A DNA stretch of 64,000 nucleotides, from assembly GCA_023630585.1 (NCBI GenBank), contig CM042542.1, positions 23,464,915-23,528,914 of the forward strand. Direction: 5' to 3'. The DNA is from Cranoglanis bouderius (lineage: Eukaryota; Chordata; Actinopteri; Siluriformes; Cranoglanididae). The translations under genes and the position numbers were made by a program. The notes below the pieces were generated by a model, which saw only the letters and a program-made list of their open reading frames with translations, did no database searches and was not told where the DNA came from. Of the stretch, positions 34,851 to 44,213 are shown piece by piece. Each line of letters starts with the position of its first letter. Position 1 is the stretch's first letter.

Positions 34851-34947
34851 TAGATGAGTGTCCAGGGGTGGAGGTTGAAAAAGTTTGGATTGTTATTGAT
34901 TAAAAGGTGTTTAGCAGAGTGGTTCTGAAAAAAAAGTGATTGTCCAT

Positions 34948-36316
34948 TAGGGGTGGGCGGTATGACCAAAAATCTTTTTTTCTTCAATGCAAATTTTTTA
35001 TTTTTTAAAAAAAAATTTTCTTAATAAAAGAATTATTAAACATTACAATTTCCCCCAAACTGCACTAGGTTACAGAATCTTCTCTCACTTAAACAACTCT
35101 CAAAATAAAGAGCTCTGTGACTGGAAAGAGGTAGAAATAACAATTAACTGAAAATGAGTTGCTTTATAGAACAAAACAGATATCATTTTCCACTGTGTTT
35201 ATAAACTGACCTTTTTCTCTTTTTTACTCGTCTCACAAAAGTCCAAAGATTACAAACCTATGAACAAAACTGAAGTGTACAATACTGTTCCAAATATGAA
35301 TAGGTGCAGTGGCTAATAATTAAATAACAAGTGTAACAAGTAGAATGAGTTACTGCCCCTTTAAGGCGGAACGCTCTCTCTTACTCCCTCACTGATGAGT
35401 GGGCAGTCTGTAGACGGAGAGCGAGCTGTGATCATCACATGTATGCATGTAAAGCCTGGTTATATTTCTGTTGCTCTTTGCCCTGTTTTATTTATGTTCA
35501 GTAACACAGTTGTTAGTGGAGTGTTTTGCAAACTGCCCCATGTGTGCGGGGGATCGACAACGCTGATAATAAACCACTGTGAAATATCAGATACGTGAGC
35601 TTTGCTTACACCTGGCTACAACCATTCAGGATATCCGGCCTCTCTGTGTAAAGCGTTACACAAGGCACCTTTTCTGTGTTGCCAACATACTGTATGTATA
35701 CTTGAGCATTAATGGTGAGTTTTTCTTCACAAACAGAAGCATCTCTGCCTCGTCACCTGATAATCGGTTTCTCCTTTCATCTATCACATGTCCAGCCAAG
35801 CTAAACAAGCCATCACTTTCAACACTTGTACATGGAGCAGAGAGGTATAGGGGCTCGGGCAAGTGGAGCAAGTGCAGGGAAACCATCTTTGTTGATCCTC
35901 CAGTAGGTCAATGGGTTTTCACGTTTTTGTCTACGACATGTTTACATGCGGCTGTGAGCGTGGCTGTGATGTTATTGTCTGTGCCGCCGGCAACAACACG
36001 GACCGGCTCGGAATCGGAAATACGTGAGACTGACCGGCCGGTCACCGGTCCGGGCCGGGCATGCGGAAAATCGGCCGATTCCGGTCCCTGGCCGGTCGAT
36101 CGGTGCATCTCTAGTGCTTATCTTTCTCCATGTTTTTCCTCTCACAACTACTCTTATGTACAGCTTCTCGATCGTTCTCACGTGCAGGAGCGCTACGCAC
36201 AAAGTTAACCACGCCCACTTATTTACATTTCACGGTATACACGGAATAGAAAAATCTGTAACGGTAGACATTTTATTCCGCGGTAACGGTATATACCGTC
36301 ACACTGCCCAGCCCTA
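34948..36316 (-). mobile_element. hAT transposon remnant with TIRs and 8-bp target duplication
   Basis: Ends TAGGGGTGGGCGGTATGAC and, inverted, TAGGGCTGGGCAGTGTGAC. The flanks TTGTCCAT (34940-34947) and CTGTCCAT (36317-36324) are an 8-bp duplication with one change, as hAT elements make. Inside is the C-terminal end of a hAT transposase on the minus strand. A GC-rich stretch at about 35985-36115 ending GGTGCATCTCTAG looks like a nested end of a second hAT-type element. Confidence 0.9.
35683..35886 (-). pseudogene. hAT transposase C-terminal dimerisation fragment
   Basis: Reads YLSAPCTSVESDGLFSLAGH, then VIDERRNRLSGDEAEMLLFV. This is the conserved hAT dimerisation motif; the usual Glu-Arg before LFS is changed to Asp-Gly. 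The rest of the transposase is missing. Confidence 0.88.
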
Positions 36317-36324
36317 CTGTCCAT

Positions 36325-37126
36325 CAGCATTCTTGTGGTTTTGAGTTCATAGCTTCCAGGTTGCCACAGACTTCTTTGACTTCTGTATGTCCAGTTGTTG
36401 ATGTATCCAGTGGCCAATGTCTTCATAGACTTGTGCTACATTGATTGTCATCATTCTGGTTGACCTGTGTGTAAACATAAAGATGACAACATGACATTAA
36501 AAGGTGCACTTGTATACAAATATCCTATAGAACAAATGTTTAATAGGTAAATTATGCTTATCACATACTGTATGTGATGAGGTGTTTGATTACGTCAGTT
36601 CTACTATTCTTATGGGCCATTGTTACAGTTCAGATACAGATTTTATTTCTAACAGATAATGGAGATATACTACATGTGATATGGGTATGAAAACAATAGA
36701 TTTACTGAGTGTTAGAGACTGTACCAGCTGGTCCAGAGGTCTGTGTTGTCCCAGGTCACAACTTGGGCAGTGCGTTTGGCCATGGATTACTTTGACACCT
36801 GTAGTATGTAGAGTTGGTCATCCTGGATGCAGTGGCTTGTCTTTCCACAATGCTGTTTTATATTTATTGTGATGTTGGCCTGTGGGTAAACATCAACAGC
36901 ACAACATAGCATTAAAACATGCACTTGGAGAATTACGGTTAGTTTGTTAAGGGGATGTTTAGGGGTTATTCTAAACACAACAGGGAAATGTCGTTTATGC
37001 AAAAAGTTGTGTAATTGTGGCAATTCCTATAAGGTCATTTTTAGGTGGTAACAGGCATGTTTTTAAAAGACTACATCAGAGACAGTAATTAGCATAATTA
37101 TAGTTTTACAGTTAATTATAGTTTTT
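36325..37126 (-). repeat. Two diverged copies of an exon-like block
   Basis: On the minus strand, TTTACACACAG|GTCAACC at about 36464 and TTTACCCACAG|GCCAACA at about 36880 look like related splice acceptors with similar upstream intron sequence (GTGCAYnTTTTAATG...). They lie downstream of the SAM-like exon at 39143 on the same strand. The reading frames after them are interrupted (a stop after about 13 and 30 codons), and the first is cut by the hAT element. Possible duplicated, decayed exons of that gene; low certainty. Confidence 0.3.
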
Positions 37127-38824
37127 TTGTATTGGTTAGATAGTAAGGAAGGTGAGAGGGATTTGTATCGGTTGGCGAGGCAGAGGGATAGAGAGGGTAA
37201 GGATGTGCAGCAGGTTAGAGTGATTAAAGATAGAGATGGAAATGTGTTGACAGGTGACAGGAGGGTGAGGGAAAGATGGAAGGAGTACTTTGAGGAACTG
37301 ATGAATGAGGAAAATGACAGAGAGAGAAGAGTAGTAGAGGCAAATATTGTTGAGCAGGAAGTAGAAAGGATTAGCAAGGGTGAAGTTAGGAGAGCTTTGA
37401 AGAGGATGAAGAGAGGAAAGGCGGTTGGTCCTGATGACATACCAGTGGAGGTATGGAAGTGTCTAGGAGAGATGGCAGTAGAGTTTTTAACTAGGTTGTT
37501 CAACGAGGTCTTAGAGAGTGAGAGGATGCCTGAGGAATGGAGGAGAAGTGTTTTGGTGCCGATTTTTAAGAACAAGGGAGATGTGCAGAGTTGTGGAAAC
37601 TACAGAGGTATTAAACTGATGAGCCATACAATGAAGTTGTGGGAAAGAGTAGTGGAAGCAAGCCTAAGGGGAGAAGTGAGCATTTGTGAGCAGCAGTATG
37701 GTTTCATGCCAAGAAAGAGCACTACAGATGCAATATTTGCTTTGAGAATGTTGATGGAGAAGTACAGAGAGGGTCAGAAAGAGCTGCATTGTGTCTTTGT
37801 AGATTTAGAGAAAGCGTATGACAGGGTGCCAAGAGAGGAGCTGTGGTATTGTATGAGGAGGTCTGGAGTGGCAGAGAAGTATGTTAGAGTGGTGCAGGAT
37901 ATGTATGAGAGCAGTAGGACAGTGGTAAGGTGTGCGGTAGATGTGACAGAGGAGTTCACGGTGAAGGTGGGACTGCATCAAGGATCGGCTCTGAGCCCCT
38001 TCTTGTTTGCGGTGGTGATGGACAGGCTGACAGATGAGGTCAGACAGGAATCTCCATGGACTATGATGTTTGCGGATGACATTGTGATCTGTAGTGAGAG
38101 CAGGGAGCAGGTGGAGGAAACTCTAGAGAGGTGGAGGTTTGCTCTGGAGAGAAGAGGAATGAAGGTTAGTCGCAGCAAGACAGAATACATGTGTGTGAAT
38201 GAGAGGGATCCAAGTGGAACAGTGAGGTTACAGGGAGAAGAGGTGAAGAAGGTGCAGGAGTTTAAGTACTTAGGGTCAACAGTCCAGAGCAACGGGGAGT
38301 GTGGAAAAGAGGTGAAGAAGCGTGTGCAGGCAGGTTGGAATGGGTGGAGAAAAGTGTCAGGTCTGTTGTGTGATAAAAGAGTACCAGCAAGAATGAAAGG
38401 AAAGGTGTACAGGACAGTAGTGAGACCAGCGATGTTGTATGGTTTGGAGACAGTTGCACTGAGGAAAAGACAGGAGGAAGAGTTAGAGGTAGCAGAGCTG
38501 AAGATGTTGAGGTTCTCTTTGGGCGTGACGAGGATGGATAGGATCAGGAATGAGTACATCAGGGGGACAGCACATGTGAGATGTTTTGGAGACAAAGTTA
38601 GAGAGGCCAGGTTGAGATGGTTTGGACATGTTCAGAGGAGGGAGAGTGAATATATCGGTAAAAGGATGCTGAGGTTAGAGCTGCCAGGCAGGAGGCCGAG
38701 AGGAAGACCAAAGAGGAGGTTTATGGATGTAGTGAAGGAGGACATGAAGGTAGTCGGTCTGAGAGAAGAGGATGCAGGGGATAGGGCTAGATGGAGGCAG
38801 ATGATTCGCTGTGGAGACCCCTGA
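37127..38824 (+). CDS. RTE-clade reverse transcriptase, 565 codons, uninterrupted
   Basis: A non-LTR retrotransposon RT. Motifs in order: RMKRGKAVGPDDIPVEVWK (about residues 102-120), NYRGIKLMSHTMKLWERV, QYGFMPRKSTTDAI, FVDLEKAYDRVPREELW (motif A), LHQGSALSPFLFAVVMDRL, MMFADDIVIC with catalytic F315-A-D-D, the KTEYM thumb region, and the C-terminal FGHVQRRESEYIGKRML. The endonuclease is missing: the copy is truncated at about 37130. The frame is intact and nearly identical to the fragment at 21874-22337, which implies a family active recently. The element runs on to about 38855 with a GAACAGCCGAAAGG tail. Confidence 0.93.
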   Translation: MYWLDSKEGERDLYRLARQRDREGKDVQQVRVIKDRDGNVLTGDRRVRERWKEYFEELMNEENDRERRVVEANIVEQEVERISKGEVRRALKRMKRGKAVGPDDIPVEVWKCLGEMAVEFLTRLFNEVLESERMPEEWRRSVLVPIFKNKGDVQSCGNYRGIKLMSHTMKLWERVVEASLRGEVSICEQQYGFMPRKSTTDAIFALRMLMEKYREGQKELHCVFVDLEKAYDRVPREELWYCMRRSGVAEKYVRVVQDMYESSRTVVRCAVDVTEEFTVKVGLHQGSALSPFLFAVVMDRLTDEVRQESPWTMMFADDIVICSESREQVEETLERWRFALERRGMKVSRSKTEYMCVNERDPSGTVRLQGEEVKKVQEFKYLGSTVQSNGECGKEVKKRVQAGWNGWRKVSGLLCDKRVPARMKGKVYRTVVRPAMLYGLETVALRKRQEEELEVAELKMLRFSLGVTRMDRIRNEYIRGTAHVRCFGDKVREARLRWFGHVQRRESEYIGKRMLRLELPGRRPRGRPKRRFMDVVKEDMKVVGLREEDAGDRARWRQMIRCGDP

Positions 38825-38858
38825 AGGGAACAGCCGAAAGGAAAAGAAGAATCGAATG
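37127..38858 (+). mobile_element. RTE-clade LINE, 5'-truncated
   Basis: The RT ORF plus a short 3' tail (GGGAACAGCCGAAAGGAAAA and on to GAAGAATCG). It is inserted in what would be an intron of the minus-strand SAM-like gene, between the exon at 39143 and sequences further left. Confidence 0.9.
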
Positions 38859-39142
38859 TTTATATTCTGACCTTTCAGATAAAGAAATATTTACATATAA
38901 TAATATAAAATATATAGTAAAATATGCTTGATTTAGATTTTGAATGTTTTGAGGGTTAGTAAATGATGACAGAAGAGTTTTGGGTGAACTGCTGCTTTAA
39001 ATGTAATTTTCCTGGCCTTCTGTCAGTGGTGTTTTAAAAAATGTAAAATGCAATTTAAAATCAGATCAGTTCATTATGTAGATATCTGAAGTTGCCTATT
39101 TGCAGTGACTACAGGAACCCTGTAAAATATTATAATACATAC

Positions 39143-39209
39143 CTTCAAATATAGGAATGAACTCCTGAAGATTCCACTCTGTCAGTTTACTTTTCACAGA
39201 TTCATCCAT
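39143..39209 (-). CDS. Probable first coding exon of a SAM-domain-like gene
   Basis: The minus-strand acceptor TTTTCTTACAG is followed directly by ATG and 22 codons, MDESVKSKLTEWNLQEFIPI then FE, ending at donor G|GTATGT in phase 1. The KLTEWNLQEFIPIFE pattern resembles the first helix of SAM domains in fish SAMD-like proteins. A 5' leader exon donor lies at 39802. The next exons are not identified; the intron to the left holds the RTE insertion. Family call from one short exon. Confidence 0.5.
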
Positions 39210-39802
39210 CTGTAAGAAAATAAATACCAGTTAAAAGACTCTTATCATTATGGCCACATTTTAATTATATCACAATTAAAAAGAATGTTATGGCAAACGT
39301 GACGTCACATGAGGCAAACTAGCCTTAATTTATGTGTGTTTATGTATTTCTGGCTATTTATAACGTGTTGTCAGGTCTACTGAACTAAAAAAGACCTGAA
39401 AATGAGTTAAAACACCTCTTAGCTCTATTATAATCATATAATGAGGGCCGATCAATAACGTTCACAATTAAATGTAAACCTTAACGCAGTTAAAAATAGT
39501 TAGAAGCAGAGCGGGAAATTCACACAGAAAACTATCAAGCAACTTTCAGACAAAATACTACATAGCACAGTTAGCTATATTTAACTTTGTTTTCTGTTAA
39601 ATTTACAGATAAACAGGGCGATAATTAGCTAAAAACGGGGCGGGAAACTTTCTGAAGTCACTTTCTGACAGAAAATGATCAAGTTAGAAAGATAAACTTC
39701 ACCCTGTCACATTTTAGGTTGTAAAATAGCCAATATAGTATATAATTAATAATGAAATACGCAAAGTTAATGGATACAAATACAATTTTAAAATCACTTA
39801 CG

Positions 39803-39900
39803 TTTTAGCATCCAGACTCCAACGGTGAACATAGAAGCCGCAGCACGTCATTCAGTCGCGGAGTGAAATTTGTTTCCTCCGCAAGAGAAATTAGTCCAAC
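39803..39900 (-). other. Possible 5' UTR exon of the SAM-like gene
   Basis: The minus strand shows CTAAAAC|GTAAGTGATTTT, a consensus donor at 39797-39802, after a more GC-rich stretch (TTCATGCTGCGGCT-like, with CGC motifs) that could hold the transcription start. The upstream limit is uncertain. Confidence 0.35.
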
Positions 39901-40659
39901 TAAAGCCCAAAGCATCAGACTTGATGAAGTGCACAGACTGAAAGATTATCTATCTGAATAAAGTATGTGAGGGAATCGACATGATTACGTTTAAAGCATT
40001 TTAAAATCGCTACTATTAAGCCCCACTTCAGCTGTTAGTTCCCGCGCACAGGTCACCCCATCTTCGGTCTTTGTGTGATTTAGAATCACTCCACCCAAAC
40101 CCCGCCAGCTTTAAAATGCTCCATGCTGCAGACAATCTCACACTTCTCTCTCTATTCCGCTTTCATTCGCCATTTTTAATTTTACACACACACACCTGTC
40201 ATCATGAGCCACTGGAACACAGGCGGAGTGATACTATACGGACATTCAAGAGTAACCGGTGGGACTTGTTTCACACTTGTATAACAGTATCTAACAGCGA
40301 CAGATAACAATAAGGCCCAGTGTGTGTGTGGGCAGGTGTGTGTTTATTACCTGTCTGCAGTCACTGCCCTGATCAGCTCCGTCTGTATAAAACACACAAG
40401 ACCTACCGGCTGTTTTAGTCGGAGTTGTGTGTTGTGCTGGATGGAGCTTGACTGCCCTCGTGTGGCCGAACTCGGGAACTGCAGTTTCCCAGAATCAGTA
40501 TTCTGTTATAGGGCATTTTATGGCGGTGTTTATAAGTCTGTATTTGTAGTCGTTAGCCAAGAGGGGGGAAGAAATATTAGAGCCATGTTTCCCCTTTATG
40601 ATCATTATTGTTTTAATGTAATAATGTATATATTGCCTTTATCTGTGTAAATGTGTAAT
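39901..40659. other. Intergenic, possible promoter flank, no gene supported
   Basis: Short open frames exist here (for example 40324-40650 plus) but they have no recognisable domain, splice context or conservation clue. Confidence 0.4.
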
Positions 40660-41170
40660 CTGTAAAACAGCTCCATTTCACTATCCATCATACTGCTAAT
40701 CTCCCTACACTAACTAACCACATTACATCTCTCATATTCTCTGATAGATCTTCTGTCTGTATGTTTTTATAAACTCTACACTCTCAGCTGGTGTGAGGTG
40801 TTTGTGCTGGAAAATCCCGACATACTCTTTATTTTTTTATTTGGCAGGTTTAACCAGTCTATGTTTTTGTATTTAAAGGTGACGTCACCATACACGAGTT
40901 TATAAACAGGAATCTTCTGTCTCGCGCTTCCTCTTTTCTTACACCATGTATTTACGTCTCCTATCCAGTCTGCGTTTCTGTTCATGGCTTGTGTCACTTT
41001 GCTGTCTTTCATTTATTTCCTAATTCAGTTGCACTCAGTCCTCCTTGTTCTTTTGATTTAAAACAATCATTTTATTTTTAGACTCCGTTGATAAAAGTAT
41101 CAGTCGATGAAATAAAATGTGCGCGCGCTTTATTTGTGGAAATAACAGAGAGGTGACAGAGAGAGAAGTT
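40660..41170 (-). mobile_element. Tx1/L1-type LINE 3' fragment, second copy
   Basis: Matches 17665-18120 closely. Shared marks are CTCCATTTCACTATCCATCA, TTTATAAACAGGAATCTTCT and GTCTCGCGCTTCCTCTTTT. It carries insertions and deletions. It abuts the right arm of the NLR inverted duplication. Confidence 0.75.
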
Positions 41171-42824
41171 TAAATCAAGATCATGTTCATCTCCTCCACA
41201 CTTAAACCCAGCCAGATCGCTAATTTAGCCAGTTAGCTCCCATTCTTGCTAAGCTAACAGGAAAATGTATATATAAAGTATAAATGTAATAAAATCAATC
41301 CTAACAAAAGAAGCAGTGGAGTCTCTTTATATGTAAACATTTACAGTTCCATAAATACATTTCTCTTCCTAAATCCAAACCTTCAGCAGTCCTAATGAAA
41401 AAACCTGTACCGTCTCTGTGACGTCACCATCGTCGCCATGACTACCGCAAAATTGTCCGATTGTAAAAGTGTATTGTGGTCCTGAACACACAGCACAGCT
41501 ACAGTAACGGTCTAACACTGCACTTCTACTGAGTCACAAATAAAACACTCAGCAATCTCACTTCATTCACATTCTCTTTTAGTTTAGTTTTACTCTTTAT
41601 TTATTTGTGTTTCCAGCACCCAAGCTCACTTTATTTCAACTTATGTGTATTACATTTCAGAAATTCTGTAATAATGTCTTTAGTAAATATTAAACTTTAC
41701 CTGATAACGATAATAATTTACCTCCTAACTACAGAAACAGTAAATAAACTTATCAGTGTTAATAAACAGAAATGAGGCTCGATGTCCCACAGTAAACACT
41801 ATGGAGTCTCATCAGGATAAATACATTAAAAACACCTTTCTTTTCTGTTTATATATTGTATATTTGATGTTAGAAATTGCTAATATATTGCATTTAAATA
41901 AATAAATCAGTTACTTCCTAAATAGAATTATTTTTTAAAATAAAGTAATTTTGCAGTAATGTTTAATAAACAAGAAATTAAAAAAGTGTTTTTAATTAAA
42001 AAAAAAATCTCCCAAATCAGTTTTAAATGATGTGTTGGTGGTGAAGGGATTTTATTATTTTATTAGAATAGTCTTTTACATCTTTTCTACGAGTGTATTT
42101 TTGTTCAGACATTTTGAGGGTGTGTGAGACTGAATATAAAAAACAGGATTGAACAATATTGTGTTGAAAGGTTTTTACAGTGCAGTCCTCAAACACCTGA
42201 ACTGTTGTGTTTCACTCACAGTCACTGTTTATTTTCTACTACACACAGTGTAAATGACATTTATACAACATTTATACACAACTGTATTAAAGGACAGGAA
42301 TACATACAGTGCATGGACTTAAAGCCTTTCACTTACTGTTTAAAAAATCTTAGAGTATATATATATATATATATAAATAAAAACAAGATGAAATCAATAT
42401 TACAATCAATCATCTGTGGAGAAACGAATGTTTCACTGCCGTGTTCCAACAAACTGAAAGAAACCATGTTGATCAGAAACACAGTCTGAATAAAGAGATA
42501 AAAATGTGGAGGTAATAATAATGTGTAAACAGCTCCAACACATGGATGTGTATTTGTGTAATCAGTGTGATGATGTGATGATATCTCTGTGTTGTGTGTA
42601 GACGCTGAAGGATTTGACTTTGGATTGTAAAAGATGTTATTAAAGCCTGAAGTAACTTGTAGCTGAGTGGATAAAAGGATGTGATCAGTCACGGTTATTG
42701 TTATGGAACTTCTACATCTGAATATGAATGATTCAGCTCCCAAACTGCTGGAAATGTGGGACGGGTTCTAACACTTCACCTAAACTGCTTTATCCTGGAG
42801 AAGAGGTTTGAGGTGAGACTCCTG

Positions 42825-42888
42825 TCATACACCAGTCCTGCTGAGTTTATTATTCTTAATGCTGTAAGACAGAGAAGAGCATCAGTGT

Positions 42889-42934
<46 letters not shown>

Positions 42935-43309
42935 CAGTATGATACAGTAGAGTAGAGTAAAGAGACAGTAAGTCAGTAACTCACTGTAGTGTCTCCAGTT
43001 TACAGTGTGGATCCTTCAGTAGATCAGAGAGCAGCTTCACTCCTGATTCTCCTGGATTATTAAAGTTCAGATCCAGTTCTCTCAGGTGTGATGAGGAGTT
43101 TGACCTCAGAGCTGAAGCCAGAGCAGCACAACCTTCATCTGTAATCCTGCAGAAACTCATCCTGCAAGAAAGAAAACCTTCTCACACTTAACACACTCAG
43201 TTTTATCTCTGAAAACATCAACTACACAAAATCTTTATATACAGAACATTTACTCTCCATCTCACACACACAACAATGACAATATATATCACTACAATTA
43301 CAATCACCA

Positions 43310-43357
<48 letters not shown>

Positions 43358-43531
43358 CTCAGTATCTCCAGTGTACAGTGTGGATTCTCCAGTCCAGCAG
43401 AGAGCAGCTTCACTCCTGAATCCTGCAGGTTATTGTTCCTCAGGTCCAGTTCTCTCAGTCTGGAGGAGTTTGAGCTGAGAACTGAGGACAGAACTCTACA
43501 GCTTTCCTCTGTCAGATCACACTCACACAGA
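42825..43531 (-). pseudogene. NLR LRR exons only (inverted copy)
   Basis: Exons 43358-43531 (174 bases), 42985-43161 (177) and 42825-42861 (37), with the same splice sites, phases and stop as 3367-4090. The PYD and NACHT exons are not present; the duplicated block ends at 43760. Alone it cannot encode an NLR. It could serve as an exon donor for gene conversion with the left copy. Confidence 0.9.
42893..43356. repeat. (AC)n and (GT)n tracts in the inverted copy
   Basis: (AC)n at 42893-42929 and (GT)n at 43312-43356, the counterparts of the tracts at 3962-4023 and 3543-3577, with clearly different lengths. Confidence 0.95.
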
Positions 43532-43760
43532 CTGGAAGAGAAATGATGAAATATCAGAAGTCTGATCTCAAACACACAAACACAGCCATAATCCAGCTAA
43601 AGTTGATGATGTAACAGAAATGTGAGTGTGTTTCTCTCACACACAGAAATCAGAGGACAGGACGCCACATCAGCACATTTACAGGAGCAGTGACTCTTTC
43701 TGCATTTTATTACAGAAAATAAAGAATTATACAACTCTACACTACCAGTTAATAACATGC

Positions 43761-43978
43761 AGGGCGGCTCGTATCAGTGCACTAGCAGGGCTAATAATAA
43801 TAATAATAAAAATATATATAATAAATATTTGCAGTTAATAAATGTTTTAAAGAGGATTGTTTTGGATTTTTTTGTGATGAAAAATCACAGGGGAATACAG
43901 GGCAGTGTACAAGAATGACAGAAATGTGACCACAGTGAGACAGGAAACATCAACTACATGTAGAAACACACACTCACG

Positions 43979-44027
<49 letters not shown>

Positions 44028-44068
44028 ACGCACACTCACACAGACTCTGATTCTCCTGTTTGGAAAAT

Positions 44069-44123
<55 letters not shown>
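43761..44123. repeat. Microsatellite cluster: (TAA)n, (CA)n, (GA)n
   Basis: (TAA)n near 43792-43808, (CA)n with CG interruptions 43979-44040, and (GA)n 44070-44123. The last directly abuts the 3' end of the Tx1-group LINE. Confidence 0.95.
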
Positions 44124-44126
<3 letters not shown>

Positions 44127-44213
44127 CAATACCTCTTTATTTATTCAAATTATGTAAAACACAAAATCTCTGTACTCAAACCAGAGATAGATTTAAAAAA
44201 GAGAAATAAAGAT

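Larger units (their letters stand above)
41203..43760 (-). repeat. Right arm of the inverted NLR duplication
   Basis: The reverse complement of 2998-6860, with the 5476-6795 segment and part of 3055-3190 absent. Coding segments look identical to the left arm. It ends abruptly at AATAACATGC (43760), in the intron after the NACHT exon. Confidence 0.92.

Noticed and set aside
35395..36344. Several plus-strand frames of 60-210 codons
   Set aside because: They lie inside the hAT element, antisense to its transposase remnant or across a nested element, and show no domain.
36440..36480. Functional exon after the acceptor at 36464 (minus)
   Set aside because: The in-phase reading hits TGA after 13 codons and the downstream part is truncated by the hAT insertion, so it was kept only as a decayed exon-like block.
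40071..40650. Two plus-strand frames (78 and 108 codons) near the SAM-like gene leader
   Set aside because: No splice context, domain or homologous copy; composition is ordinary.
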